DNA of 64,000 nucleotides from Aeromicrobium panaciterrae (GTDB lineage Bacteria > Actinomycetota > Actinomycetes > Propionibacteriales > Nocardioidaceae): positions 744,001 to 808,000 of the forward strand of contig NZ_JAVDWH010000001.1 of assembly GCF_031457275.1 (NCBI RefSeq), read 5' to 3'. The translations under genes were made by a program, and so were the position numbers. The notes beneath the pieces were generated by a model, which worked only from the letters and a program-made list of their open reading frames with translations, was not told where the DNA came from and made no database searches. This document shows, piece after piece, positions 43,234-51,202 of this stretch. Positions within the stretch are counted from its first letter, which is position 1, and every line of letters starts with the position of its first letter.

Positions 43234-44723
43234 ATCCGCAAGTGGGATCGACCGCTTCGGTCCTTGATAGGCAGGAGCGGGAGGTGGCGGTGAGTTCCGC
43301 AAGTCGCGAGACCGGTACCGGTTGGCAGCGCCGCTATGGCCAGATCTTGGTGCTCTCGGACTTCGTCATCCTGACGTGGGTTTTCATCACTGCGCACATC
43401 GTGTGGGCCTCAAAGCCACATTGGAACGATCCCAGTGGTGCGTACGAGACCAAATGGCTCGCGACGTCAATCGTCACCCTTGGGCTGTGGCACATCGTGT
43501 TGACGCTCGCTGGCACCCGCGACCCGCGCGTCCTCGGCGGAGGCGCCGAAGAGTACAAACGGGTCCTCAATTCCACTCTGGTGATGTTCTCGTTCCTCGC
43601 CTTCTTCGGCTACGTAGCCGCAATCTCGCCCCCACGTACGTACGTCGTTGTCGCACTGCCGTTCGGTTTGCTGATGCTCGCTCTCAGTCGGTGGGCGTGG
43701 CGCCAGTGGCTCCAGGTCCAGCGCCAGTCGGGTCAGATGACCCACCGCGCGATCGTCGTCGGCAACAGGGAGTCCGTCGAACACCTTGCAGCCGTGCTCG
43801 GTCGCAACGAGGGGTTCGGCTATCAGCTCGTCGGCGTGTGCCTGACGGGACCAGATTCAAACGGTGGCGTCGGAGGCCTGCCCGCGGTTGGCAACGTTGA
43901 CGCGCTGAGGGCAGCGGCAGCATCCGTGGACGCGGACGCGGTGATTGTCACCTCCTCGGACGCGACCCACCCCGATATGGTGCGCCGGCTCGGCTGGGAT
44001 CTCGAGGGGCACGACATCGAGATCATCGTGGCGCCATCATTGGCCAACATCGCGGGGCCGCGAGTCCATATCCGCCCTGTCGCCGGACTTCCGTTGCTGC
44101 ACGTTGAGAAGCCGGCCTACCGAGGCGGCGCTCGATGGGCCAAAGGCACGCTGGACCGCGTCGGCGGCTGGACGTTGCTGCTCATGTGTTCGCCGATCTT
44201 TGTGGCCGTCGCCATTGCCGTCAAGGTGTCGAGCCCCGGAGGTGTGTTCTTCGTCCAAGAGCGCGTCGGCCGTGATGGCAAGACCTTCGGAATGATCAAG
44301 TTCCGCACGATGGTCGACGGTGCCGACGAGATGCTTGATGAGCTCACACCCGACACCGGCAACGCCGTGATGTTCAAGATGCGCGACGATCCGCGCGTGA
44401 CGCGCGTCGGCAAGGTGCTGCGTCGGTTCTCGCTTGATGAGCTCCCGCAGCTGGTCAACGTCATCAAGGGGGACATGAGCCTGGTCGGTCCGCGCCCTCC
44501 GCTGGTTTCAGAGGTGTCGGGCTACGCCGCTGATGCTCGACGTCGTCTGCTCGTTCGCCCTGGCATCACCGGCCCGTGGCAGATTTCGGGGCGGTCTGAC
44601 CTCAACTGGGAAGAGACAATGCGTCTCGATCTCTACTACGTGGAGAACTGGTCGATTGTCGGCGACATCTTGATCCTCTGGAAGACGTTCCGAGCTGTCG
44701 TTCGTGCCCACGGTGCCTACTAG
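43230..44723 (+). CDS. Polyprenyl phosphoglycosyltransferase, large WbaP/CpsE type
   Basis: This 497-residue initiating enzyme for exopolysaccharide repeat units has four to five membrane helices in the first 150 residues, a central nucleotide-binding-like domain (IVVGNRESVEHLAAVLGR) and the C-terminal catalytic domain with VFFVQERVGRDGKTFGMIKF, the catalytic pair in FSLDELPQLVNVIKGDMSLVG, and GPRPPLVSEV. It transfers a sugar phosphate to undecaprenyl phosphate. It is distinct from the short PglC-type enzyme at 29.8 kb, implying two initiation steps in this region. Confidence 0.94.
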   Translation: MNPQVGSTASVLDRQEREVAVSSASRETGTGWQRRYGQILVLSDFVILTWVFITAHIVWASKPHWNDPSGAYETKWLATSIVTLGLWHIVLTLAGTRDPRVLGGGAEEYKRVLNSTLVMFSFLAFFGYVAAISPPRTYVVVALPFGLLMLALSRWAWRQWLQVQRQSGQMTHRAIVVGNRESVEHLAAVLGRNEGFGYQLVGVCLTGPDSNGGVGGLPAVGNVDALRAAAASVDADAVIVTSSDATHPDMVRRLGWDLEGHDIEIIVAPSLANIAGPRVHIRPVAGLPLLHVEKPAYRGGARWAKGTLDRVGGWTLLLMCSPIFVAVAIAVKVSSPGGVFFVQERVGRDGKTFGMIKFRTMVDGADEMLDELTPDTGNAVMFKMRDDPRVTRVGKVLRRFSLDELPQLVNVIKGDMSLVGPRPPLVSEVSGYAADARRRLLVRPGITGPWQISGRSDLNWEETMRLDLYYVENWSIVGDILILWKTFRAVVRAHGAY

Positions 44724-44754
44724 TCTGAATTCGTTGCTTAGGGCATTGCACCGA

Positions 44755-44760
44755 TAACCT
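44755..44760 (+). promoter_or_regulatory. -10 element of DEAD-box helicase gene (leaderless)
   Basis: TAACCT lies seven bases before the ATG at 44768, with TTGCTT 15 bases upstream as a possible -35. Confidence 0.55.
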
Positions 44761-44767
44761 TGTCTCC

Positions 44768-46717
44768 ATGACTGACGACGAGGTTCGCGAATCCCCGACG
44801 TTCGCAGACCTCGGATTGATCGAACCGCTCGTACGCGTGTTGTCTTCCCTGGGCTACGAGACGCCGACACCCATCCAGGAACGTGCCATCCCGTCCTTGC
44901 TCGAGGGCAAGGATGTTGTGGGTCTGGCGCAGACCGGCACAGGCAAGACCGCAGCGTTCGCGCTGCCGATCCTGCAGCGCATCGACCCCACGAACAAGAA
45001 GACCCAAGCGATCGTCCTGGCCCCGACTCGTGAGCTCGCGCTCCAGGTCTGCGAGGCCATCGCGGCGTACGCCGCCAACCTCCCGGGCATCCGAGTGCTT
45101 CCGGTCTACGGCGGCCAGGGCTACGGCTTCCAGCTGCAGGGACTGCAGAAGGGTGCGCACATCGTTGTCGGCACCCCTGGGCGCGTTATCGATCACCTCG
45201 AGCGCGGCAGCCTCGATCTGACGTCTCTTGAGTACCTCGTTCTCGATGAGGCCGACGAGATGCTCAACATGGGCTTCGCGGAGGACGTCGAGCGGATTCT
45301 CGCTGACACTCCGGAGTACAAACAGGTCGCGCTGTTCTCGGCGACCATGCCCAAGCAGATTCGATCGCTGGCCAAGAAGTACCTCCACGATCCCGTCGAC
45401 ATCGCAACGCCCAAGGCAACGACGTCGACCACGACGGTCCGCCAGCGCTGGATCCAGGTCTCGCATCACCACAAGTTCGACGCCATGACGCGTCTTCTCG
45501 AAGTCGAGACGGGCGACGGCATGCTCGTGTTCGTCCGTACGAAGTCCGCCACCGAGGAGATCGCCGACAAGCTGCGTGGCCGCGGATACTCGGCCGCTGC
45601 GCTCAACGGCGACCTGGTGCAGGCTCAGCGCGAGCGCACGGTGTCGCAGCTCAAGTCCGGTGCGATCGACATCATCGTCGCGACTGACGTCGCAGCTCGC
45701 GGACTCGACGTCGAGCGCATCACGCACGTCATCAACTACGACATCCCGCACGACACCGAGGCTTACGTTCACCGCATCGGCCGTACGGGCCGCGCCGGCC
45801 GTACCGGCGAGGCGATCCTGTTCGTGACTCCACGCGAGCGTCGCATGCTCTCGGCGATCGAGAAGGTCTCAGGCCGTCCCGTCGAGGAGATGTCCGTCCC
45901 CTCGGCCGAGGAAGTCAACGAGAGCCGGGCCGGACGTTTCGCTCAGGCGATCACGTCGAGCATGGGTTCGCCCCAGTTCCACGCGTTCCGCACCTTGGTC
46001 GAGGAGTACGTCGCCGAGAACGATGTGTCCATGACCGATGCAGCGGCGGCCCTGGCGATCATGAGCCAGTCGGACAAGGAGTTCTTCCTGCGTCCCGATC
46101 CGCCCAAGTCGGCTCCTCGCGAGCGAGACAGCTCCTGGGGCCGAGACGGCGACGCGCGTCGCAAGCCTGCAGGGTTCGACCGCAGTGACCGACTGCCCGC
46201 AGAGGGATCCGCGGTCTATCGCGTGTCGGTCGGCAAGCGTCACAAGATCGGCCCGTCGGCGATCGTCGGCGCACTGGCCAACGAGGGCAGCCTCAAGCGT
46301 TCGGACTTCGGCAAGATCACGCTGCTGACGGACCACTCGCTGGTCGAGTTGCCCGCCGATCTCCCCAGCGCCGTGTTCGAAGCGCTGGCCAACACCCGTA
46401 TCTCCGGCAAGCTCATTGAGCTGCAGCTCGACGACGGTGCTCCGCCGCGGGCCCGCACCAGCGAGTCGCACGGCAGCAAGCGCCCGTACGAGAAGAAGCA
46501 GGGCGGCAGCCGTCAGCCGGCCAAGAATCCCCCACGGACTTCGTCCGCGGGAGGGGCCCCCACAAGCTCAAAGAAGCCGTATGCCAAGAAGGCCGACGAC
46601 AATCCCCCACGGACTTCGTCCGCGGGAGGTGCCCCCAGAAGAACAAGTAAGGACGGCGAGAAGAACCCGTACGAACAGAAGGTCGCCGAGAAGTCCCGCA
46701 AGCCGCGGCACAAGTAG
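44768..46717 (+). CDS. deaD: DEAD-box RNA helicase (DeaD/CsdA type)
   Basis: This 649-residue helicase contains all core motifs: Q-motif (PTPIQERAIPSLL), motif I AQTGTGKT, DEAD, SAT, and motif VI HRIGRTGRAGR. A DbpA-like RNA-binding domain follows (VYRVSVGKRHKIGPSAIVGAL) at about residues 480-555. The last 90 residues are basic and low-complexity and include two in-frame copies of NPPRTSSAGGAP, encoded by palindromic DNA repeats. It acts in ribosome assembly and RNA turnover, often at low temperature. Confidence 0.94.
   Translation: MTDDEVRESPTFADLGLIEPLVRVLSSLGYETPTPIQERAIPSLLEGKDVVGLAQTGTGKTAAFALPILQRIDPTNKKTQAIVLAPTRELALQVCEAIAAYAANLPGIRVLPVYGGQGYGFQLQGLQKGAHIVVGTPGRVIDHLERGSLDLTSLEYLVLDEADEMLNMGFAEDVERILADTPEYKQVALFSATMPKQIRSLAKKYLHDPVDIATPKATTSTTTVRQRWIQVSHHHKFDAMTRLLEVETGDGMLVFVRTKSATEEIADKLRGRGYSAAALNGDLVQAQRERTVSQLKSGAIDIIVATDVAARGLDVERITHVINYDIPHDTEAYVHRIGRTGRAGRTGEAILFVTPRERRMLSAIEKVSGRPVEEMSVPSAEEVNESRAGRFAQAITSSMGSPQFHAFRTLVEEYVAENDVSMTDAAAALAIMSQSDKEFFLRPDPPKSAPRERDSSWGRDGDARRKPAGFDRSDRLPAEGSAVYRVSVGKRHKIGPSAIVGALANEGSLKRSDFGKITLLTDHSLVELPADLPSAVFEALANTRISGKLIELQLDDGAPPRARTSESHGSKRPYEKKQGGSRQPAKNPPRTSSAGGAPTSSKKPYAKKADDNPPRTSSAGGAPRRTSKDGEKNPYEQKVAEKSRKPRHK
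46526..46562 (+). repeat. In-frame palindromic repeat, copy 1
   Basis: This 37-base element begins AATCCCCCACGGACTTCGTC. CGGAC/GTCCG forms a stem around TTC, with CCCC and GGG flanks extending it. It sits on codon boundaries in the helicase tail and encodes NPPRTSSAGGAP. Copy 2 starts 75 bases later and differs at one base. Confidence 0.8.
46601..46637 (+). repeat. In-frame palindromic repeat, copy 2
   Basis: It matches copy 1 at 36 of 37 bases (GGGAGGT replaces GGGAGGG) and is read in the same frame, again giving NPPRTSSAGGAP. Confidence 0.8.
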
Positions 46718-46731
46718 CAAACGCTTCTCCC

Positions 46732-46737
46732 TAGGAT
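46732..46737 (+). promoter_or_regulatory. -10 element of manA (leaderless)
   Basis: TAGGAT lies six bases before the ATG at 46744, with no ribosome-binding site. Confidence 0.5.
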
Positions 46738-46743
46738 GGTCTG

Positions 46744-47979
46744 ATGTTCCGCCTCGTCAACGCGTCCCGCGGCTACGACTGGGGATCAACGGCAGACATT
46801 CCGCGCTTTCTTGGTGACGAGCCGAACGGTGGACCTGTCGCTGAGGTGTGGATCGGCACCCACCCGCTTGCGCCGTCGACCGATGACAAGGGCGCGTCCC
46901 TTGCCGATGGAGCGGGGGACCTGCCATTCCTCGTGAAGCTTCTGGCGGCGGACCGACCGCTGTCGTTGCAGGTGCACCCCAATCGCGAGATGGCTCGTGA
47001 GGGATTCGAGGCCGAAGAGGCCGCGGGCGTCCCTCTCGATGCTCCGGAGCGGACCTACAAGGACCCTCACCACAAGCCCGAGATGGCGTACGCGCTGACG
47101 ACGTTCGACACACTCGTCGGATTCCGGCCCACCGCCGAGATCCTGCGCGTCTTGAGTGGCATCAACACCCCTGTCACGCAGCGGCTCACCGAGAGCCTCA
47201 ACGCATCGCCTGGCTTCCCTGGCATCGTCAAGCTGGTGGAGCAGCTGCTCGTCGACCCGCCGTCGGCGGCAGAGTTGGCGGAGGTCCGCGCGGCCTGCCA
47301 GTCGCTGACGGATCAAGGCATCGACATCAAGCGCGCCTACGTCACGGCTCTGGAGATTGCCGAGCATTTTCCAGAGGACGTCGGCGTGATCATCTCGATG
47401 ATGCTCAACCGGCTCACGCTCCAGCCTGGTGAGGCAGCCTTCCTCGGCACCGGCATCATCCACTCGCACCTCAAGGGCATGTGCCTGGAAGTCATGGCGT
47501 CGTCGGACAACGTGCTGCGAGCCGGATTGACCAACAAATCTCTCGACCCTGTCGGACTCGTACGTTGCCTCGGCACCGGTATGTCCCGGCTGGCGCGTGT
47601 CACGCCTGAGCCGTTCGGCTTCTCAACTGATGTGTTCAGCCCGGATGTCGAAGAGTTCGCCCTGGCGGTGAGCCAGTGCTCGGAGGGATACAGCGATGAC
47701 ACGCCCCTGCCTCCCGCTGACAGGCGGATCCTGGTCTGCACCGGTGGTGAGGTCGAGCTGGTCAACGCCGCAGGAGAGCGGCTCTCGATGTCGCGCGGCG
47801 ACTCGGTGTACGCCGGACCTGAGGATGGCGCTTTGACGATCGTGGGCACCGGCGAGGTCGCGCAGGCCTATCAGCCGACGTCGGAAACCGTGGTTGGCGA
47901 GCTGATCGACCTCGTACCGCCGTTCGTCGAGCGTGAGCTCAAACGAGATCGTCGCGGCCGCGGTCCTTCAAGGCACTGA
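46744..47979 (+). CDS. manA: Mannose-6-phosphate isomerase, class I
   Basis: This 411-residue zinc enzyme interconverts fructose-6-P and mannose-6-P. The N-terminal segment RLVNASRGYDWGSTADIP, the metal-binding segment LVKLLAADRPLSLQVHPN and the later GTGIIHSHLKGMCLEVMASSDNVLRAG region are diagnostic. It converges with manC (41-base overlap). The pair links central metabolism to GDP-mannose for surface glycans, lipoglycans or the adjacent polysaccharides. Confidence 0.95.
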   Translation: MFRLVNASRGYDWGSTADIPRFLGDEPNGGPVAEVWIGTHPLAPSTDDKGASLADGAGDLPFLVKLLAADRPLSLQVHPNREMAREGFEAEEAAGVPLDAPERTYKDPHHKPEMAYALTTFDTLVGFRPTAEILRVLSGINTPVTQRLTESLNASPGFPGIVKLVEQLLVDPPSAAELAEVRAACQSLTDQGIDIKRAYVTALEIAEHFPEDVGVIISMMLNRLTLQPGEAAFLGTGIIHSHLKGMCLEVMASSDNVLRAGLTNKSLDPVGLVRCLGTGMSRLARVTPEPFGFSTDVFSPDVEEFALAVSQCSEGYSDDTPLPPADRRILVCTGGEVELVNAAGERLSMSRGDSVYAGPEDGALTIVGTGEVAQAYQPTSETVVGELIDLVPPFVERELKRDRRGRGPSRH

Positions 47980-49027
47980 CAACGTCCTTGACCCGCTGAG
48001 CGTGTTCGCGGGTTGTCACCAGAGTCGCATCGACTGTGCGTACGACGATGACGTCATGCAGGCCGACCACGGCGATGGTCGTGCCGTCCTCGGCGATCGT
48101 GAGACCGTCGGCGTCGACCCAGACTGTGCCGGGCGCCGGGGTGACTCCGATGTCCTGAAGCGCCGCGTAGTCCCCGAGGTCGTCCCAGCTGAACGAGCCG
48201 GGCACCATCGCCATACCGCCCTCGAGTGACACCGGCTCGGCGATGGCGTGGTCGATCGCGATCTTGGTCAGCGCTGGCCAGACGTTCTCGAGCACTTCCT
48301 GGCGGTCGGGCTGCTGCCAAGCGGCCGCAATGCGGGTGAGTCCGTCATGGAGCCCAGGCTGGAGGCGGGCCAGATGGTCGAGGAGAACGCTGGTGCGGGT
48401 GACGAACATGCCGCCATTCCAACTGTGGTCGCCATCTGCAACGTACGCGGCAGCAGTCGCCTCATCGGGCTTCTCAACAAAACGGGTGATCGCCCGAGCG
48501 GAGGTGGCTCCTTCGACGTCGAGCAGAGCACCTGCCTCGATATAGCCGAAAGCCGTCGACGGTCCCGTCGGAGTGATGCCGATCGTGCTGATGAGGCCCT
48601 GTCCGGCGACTGCGACCGCCTGCCGGATTGCTTCAGCAAAGGCAATTTGGTCATCGATGACGTGATCGGCGGCGAACGATCCGATGACAGCGTCGGGGTC
48701 TTTCGCGCCGATGATGGCGGCTGCTAGCCCGATCGCTGGCATCGAGTCACGCGGTGAGGGTTCGACAATCAGTGAGGTGAGGTCAGGGAGCTGCTCGCCG
48801 ATGGCACCTGCATGGGCCGCGCCTGTCACGACGTGGATGCGCTCGGCGGGGATGAGGTCGACCAACCGATCCCACGTCTGCTGAAGCAGCGATCGTCCTG
48901 ATCCGTTGAGGTCGAGCAGGAACTTGGGCCGAGACGCTCGGGAGAGTGGCCACAGTCGGGTGCCGGCTCCACCCGCGGGGATCACCGCGTGGAAGGAGGT
49001 CAGCGCAGAGTTCTCGGTTGCCGGCAC
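47939..49027 (-). CDS. manC: Mannose-1-phosphate guanylyltransferase
   Basis: This 362-residue nucleotidyltransferase makes GDP-mannose from GTP and mannose-1-P. The N-terminal motif VIPAGGAGTRLWPLSR and the FVEKPDEATAAAYV segment (with the catalytic Lys) are present, as is SFSWDDLGDYAAL. It lacks the C-terminal isomerase domain of bifunctional enzymes, consistent with a separate manA. The GTG start has TACAGT six bases upstream, so the transcript is probably leaderless. Confidence 0.93.
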   Translation of the reverse strand: MPATENSALTSFHAVIPAGGAGTRLWPLSRASRPKFLLDLNGSGRSLLQQTWDRLVDLIPAERIHVVTGAAHAGAIGEQLPDLTSLIVEPSPRDSMPAIGLAAAIIGAKDPDAVIGSFAADHVIDDQIAFAEAIRQAVAVAGQGLISTIGITPTGPSTAFGYIEAGALLDVEGATSARAITRFVEKPDEATAAAYVADGDHSWNGGMFVTRTSVLLDHLARLQPGLHDGLTRIAAAWQQPDRQEVLENVWPALTKIAIDHAIAEPVSLEGGMAMVPGSFSWDDLGDYAALQDIGVTPAPGTVWVDADGLTIAEDGTTIAVVGLHDVIVVRTVDATLVTTREHAQRVKDVVSALKDRGRDDLV

Positions 49028-49084
49028 GTCGTCACTGTAGCGACTGGCTCAGCCCGCTCATGATCGTGATTGCCGCGGATCTCA

Positions 49085-49090
49085 TAGGGT
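49085..49090 (+). promoter_or_regulatory. -10 element of asparaginase gene (leaderless)
   Basis: TAGGGT lies six bases before the GTG at 49097. Confidence 0.5.
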
Positions 49091-49096
49091 GACGGG

Positions 49097-50026
49097 GTGG
49101 AAGTCCTCGCAGAAGTCGTCAGGTCCGGTTTGGTCGAGAGCCGTCATCGTGGGGTCGCCGTACGCGTCGATGCTGCAGGCGAAGTTGTGTGGTCGATCGA
49201 CGATCCCAGCACGGTGGTGTTTCCGCGTTCAGCCAACAAGCCGATTCAGGCTCTTGGGATGCTCCGGGCTGGCCTGCCACTCGACGGGAAGCTGCTGGCA
49301 CTCGCGGCGGCGAGCCATTCGGGCGAATCGTTCCACCTCGATGGCGTACGCGAGATCCTCGCCCTGGCTGGACTCGACGAGTCGGCGCTCCAGACGCCTC
49401 CGTCCTATCCATTGGATCCGAAGGTGCACGCGGACTACATCCGCGCGGGTGGCGTACGGGCGCCCATCTGCATGGACTGCTCCGGCAAGCACGCCGCAAT
49501 GCTCCTCACCTGTGTGACCAACGGCTGGCCGACCGACACGTACCTTGCCCCTGAGCACCCGTTGCAAGTCGTGATCACTGAGACCTTCACCGAGCTGACA
49601 GAGGGCCCGCCGTCGGTGATCGGTGTTGACGGGTGCGGAGCCCCGCTGCTCGCGACCCCGCTCGTACAACTCGCCAGAGCTGTCGGCCGGATCGCTGCGG
49701 GTGCTCCGGGCACTCCTGAGGCGACGCTGGCAGCCGCGATGAAGGCTCACCCTGAATTCGTGAGTGGCACTAACCGTGCGGAACTCGCCCTAGTACGGGC
49801 GTTCCCGCAGCTGATCGCGAAGTCCGGCGCGGAGAGCGTGTTCGTCGTGGCCCAGCCAGATGGCGAGGCATTCGCCCTCAAGATCGAGGATGGCGGTGAG
49901 CGTCCGCTGTACGCCGTGATGGCGCGCGCCCTCGAACTCGCGGGGCTGAGCGCCCCAGTGTTGGCGGAGCGGCCTCAGGTACTCGGCGGCGGACACCCCG
50001 TCGGAGAAGTTCGTACGACGTTCTGA
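49097..50026 (+). CDS. Asparaginase, AnsA-like family
   Basis: This 309-residue protein belongs to the bacterial L-asparaginase family (Pfam asparaginase II), distinct from the E. coli type II enzyme. Conserved segments are GLVESRHRGVAVRVD, FPRSANKPIQALGML, MDCSGKHAAMLLTC and GVDGCGAPLLATPL. No signal peptide is seen, so it is cytoplasmic. It hydrolyses asparagine to aspartate and ammonia. It stands alone between manC and a bidirectional terminator. Confidence 0.9.
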   Translation: MEVLAEVVRSGLVESRHRGVAVRVDAAGEVVWSIDDPSTVVFPRSANKPIQALGMLRAGLPLDGKLLALAAASHSGESFHLDGVREILALAGLDESALQTPPSYPLDPKVHADYIRAGGVRAPICMDCSGKHAAMLLTCVTNGWPTDTYLAPEHPLQVVITETFTELTEGPPSVIGVDGCGAPLLATPLVQLARAVGRIAAGAPGTPEATLAAAMKAHPEFVSGTNRAELALVRAFPQLIAKSGAESVFVVAQPDGEAFALKIEDGGERPLYAVMARALELAGLSAPVLAERPQVLGGGHPVGEVRTTF

Positions 50027-50034
50027 GTACGACA

Positions 50035-50066
50035 AAGGGCCCCACTCCTTGCGGAGTGGGACCCTT
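50035..50066. terminator. Bidirectional terminator between asparaginase and proline-rich protein
   Basis: The 8-bp inner stem CCCACTCC/GGAGTGGG has a TTGC loop. One mismatch separates it from an outer AAGGG/CCCTT stem. It lies between two convergent stops. Confidence 0.85.
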
Positions 50067-50075
50067 CCCCGAGAT

Positions 50076-50585
50076 TCAGGCGTTGGCGCGCTTGCTGGCT
50101 GCGAACGCGATGCCCGAGGCGGTCACGATTCCGCCACCGACGAGCAGCCAGGTGATGTCGAGTCCACCGTTGTCGGTGTCGTCGGCGACCAGCTCAGTCT
50201 CGAATGCTTCACCTGCGAACAGGTCTTCGCTGCGGTCGATCGAGTCAGGCGAGCCCTTGGCGCTGTCGACCGCGACAACCTTGGCTTCCTTCTTCTCGGC
50301 CGTGTCGGTGTCAGGAGCCTGCGGAGCCTGGGGCTGAGGCGCCGGCGCCTTGTCTTGCGGACCCTTGGGCTGAGGAACGGGTGCCTTGTCCTGCGGACCC
50401 TTGGGCTGAGGAACGGGAGCCTTGTCCTGCGGCTTCGGCTTGGGCGGCTCGGGGTCTCCACCGTTGGGCTGAATGATGATGACCGGGCCGTTGGGGCCAG
50501 CGGTGGCAGCCGTGGCGCCGACCATTGTGAAGCCAACAGTGGCGAGCGGGACTGCGATGACGAGGTTGCGGATGGTGCGGTTCAT
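50076..50585 (-). CDS. Exported proline-rich repeat protein with C-terminal anchor helix
   Basis: This 169-residue protein has a signal peptide (about residues 1-29, ending ATAGP) and a Pro/Lys/Gln-rich segment with near-perfect repeats of PQDKAPVPQPKG. An acidic stretch (SEDLFAGEAFETELVADDTD) follows, then a C-terminal helix (ITWLLVGGGIVTASGIAFAA) and a short KRANA tail. The C-terminus looks like a sortase signal without an LPXTG motif, so the protein may stay in the membrane and cross the wall with its Pro-rich arm. AGGAG precedes the ATG. Function is unknown. Confidence 0.75.
   Translation of the reverse strand: MNRTIRNLVIAVPLATVGFTMVGATAATAGPNGPVIIIQPNGGDPEPPKPKPQDKAPVPQPKGPQDKAPVPQPKGPQDKAPAPQPQAPQAPDTDTAEKKEAKVVAVDSAKGSPDSIDRSEDLFAGEAFETELVADDTDNGGLDITWLLVGGGIVTASGIAFAASKRANA
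50347..50433 (-). repeat. 36-base tandem repeats in the proline-rich gene
   Basis: Units start at 50347, 50383 and 50419. The first two differ at two bases; the third is partial. Each encodes 12 residues of the Pro-rich arm, so unit number could vary between strains without a frameshift. Confidence 0.85.
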
Positions 50586-50754
50586 GACTTCTCCTGTGGG
50601 TGAGTGTGAGCTGCTGTTTCAGTTGGTCTGTGGTGTTGCTTGTAGGTAGGAGCCACAGACCCCACAGGTCCTTACAACTTTTCTCGGAATTCTTTTCGCC
50701 ACGGCGTTGACCTGCAGTGATGACCTCAATGTGACCCATGTCGCAAGCCGATCT

Positions 50755-50780
50755 GCTTGCATTTGCTAACTATTGCAAGC
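50755..50780 (+). promoter_or_regulatory. Dyad upstream of the XRE regulator (probable autoregulatory operator)
   Basis: GCTTGCA and TGCAAGC flank a 12-base spacer. A further GCAAGC half-site lies at 50743-50748. The dyad ends 11 bases before the ATG at 50792, a typical autorepressor position. The binding protein is inferred to be the adjacent XRE regulator. Confidence 0.55.
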
Positions 50781-50791
50781 ACTATGGAGGT

Positions 50792-51202
50792 ATGGCCAAG
50801 TTGAGCATGCAGAAGACCGTCGAAGGACTCGGCGACTACCTGCGTGAGCAGCGGGGTCAGGCACAGATGTCGCTTCGACAGCTGGCTGAACTCACGGATG
50901 TTTCCAATCCGTACCTCAGCCAGATCGAACGAGGTCTGCGTCGACCGTCGGCAGAGGTTCTGCAGCAAATTGCCAAGGCGCTGCGTATTTCGGCTGAGTC
51001 GCTCTACGTTCGAGCCGGCATCCTCGATGCCGATGAGAGCGGAGCGCGGATGGTGGAGGACGCCATAGCCCTCGACTCCCGTCTCACCGAGCGTCAGAAG
51101 ACGGCATTGCTCGACATCTACCGATCCTTTGTCGGAACCGATGAAGCCACTGACACCCAATTGGTCGCAACCGTGACCGAAGCAAACCAGGAGAAAATAT
51201 GA
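50792..51202 (+). CDS. XRE-family transcriptional regulator (Rv0474-like)
   Basis: This 136-residue protein has an N-terminal helix-turn-helix of the XRE type at about residues 11-65 (LREQRGQAQMSLRQLAELTD, NPYLSQIERGLRRPSAEVL) and a helical C-terminal region. The start is uncertain. The ATG at 50792 is preferred over 50738 because the upstream dyad would otherwise be coding; GGAGG lies very close to it. It overlaps the HBHA-like gene by ATGA. The pair plus DUF2516 reproduces the M. tuberculosis order Rv0474-hbhA-Rv0476. Confidence 0.85.
   Translation: MAKLSMQKTVEGLGDYLREQRGQAQMSLRQLAELTDVSNPYLSQIERGLRRPSAEVLQQIAKALRISAESLYVRAGILDADESGARMVEDAIALDSRLTERQKTALLDIYRSFVGTDEATDTQLVATVTEANQEKI

Noticed and set aside
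14438-44723. Genomic island with integrase, transposase or tRNA boundary
   Set aside because: No recombinase, insertion sequence, tRNA or direct flanking repeat was found, so only disrupted synteny is claimed.
44738-45772. Minus-strand reading frame of about 344 codons opposite deaD
   Set aside because: All helicase motifs are on the plus strand in this interval; the antisense product has no family match that I can see.
50738-50791. Upstream start for the XRE regulator at 50738
   Set aside because: It would place the GCTTGCA/TGCAAGC dyad inside the coding region and has no ribosome-binding site.
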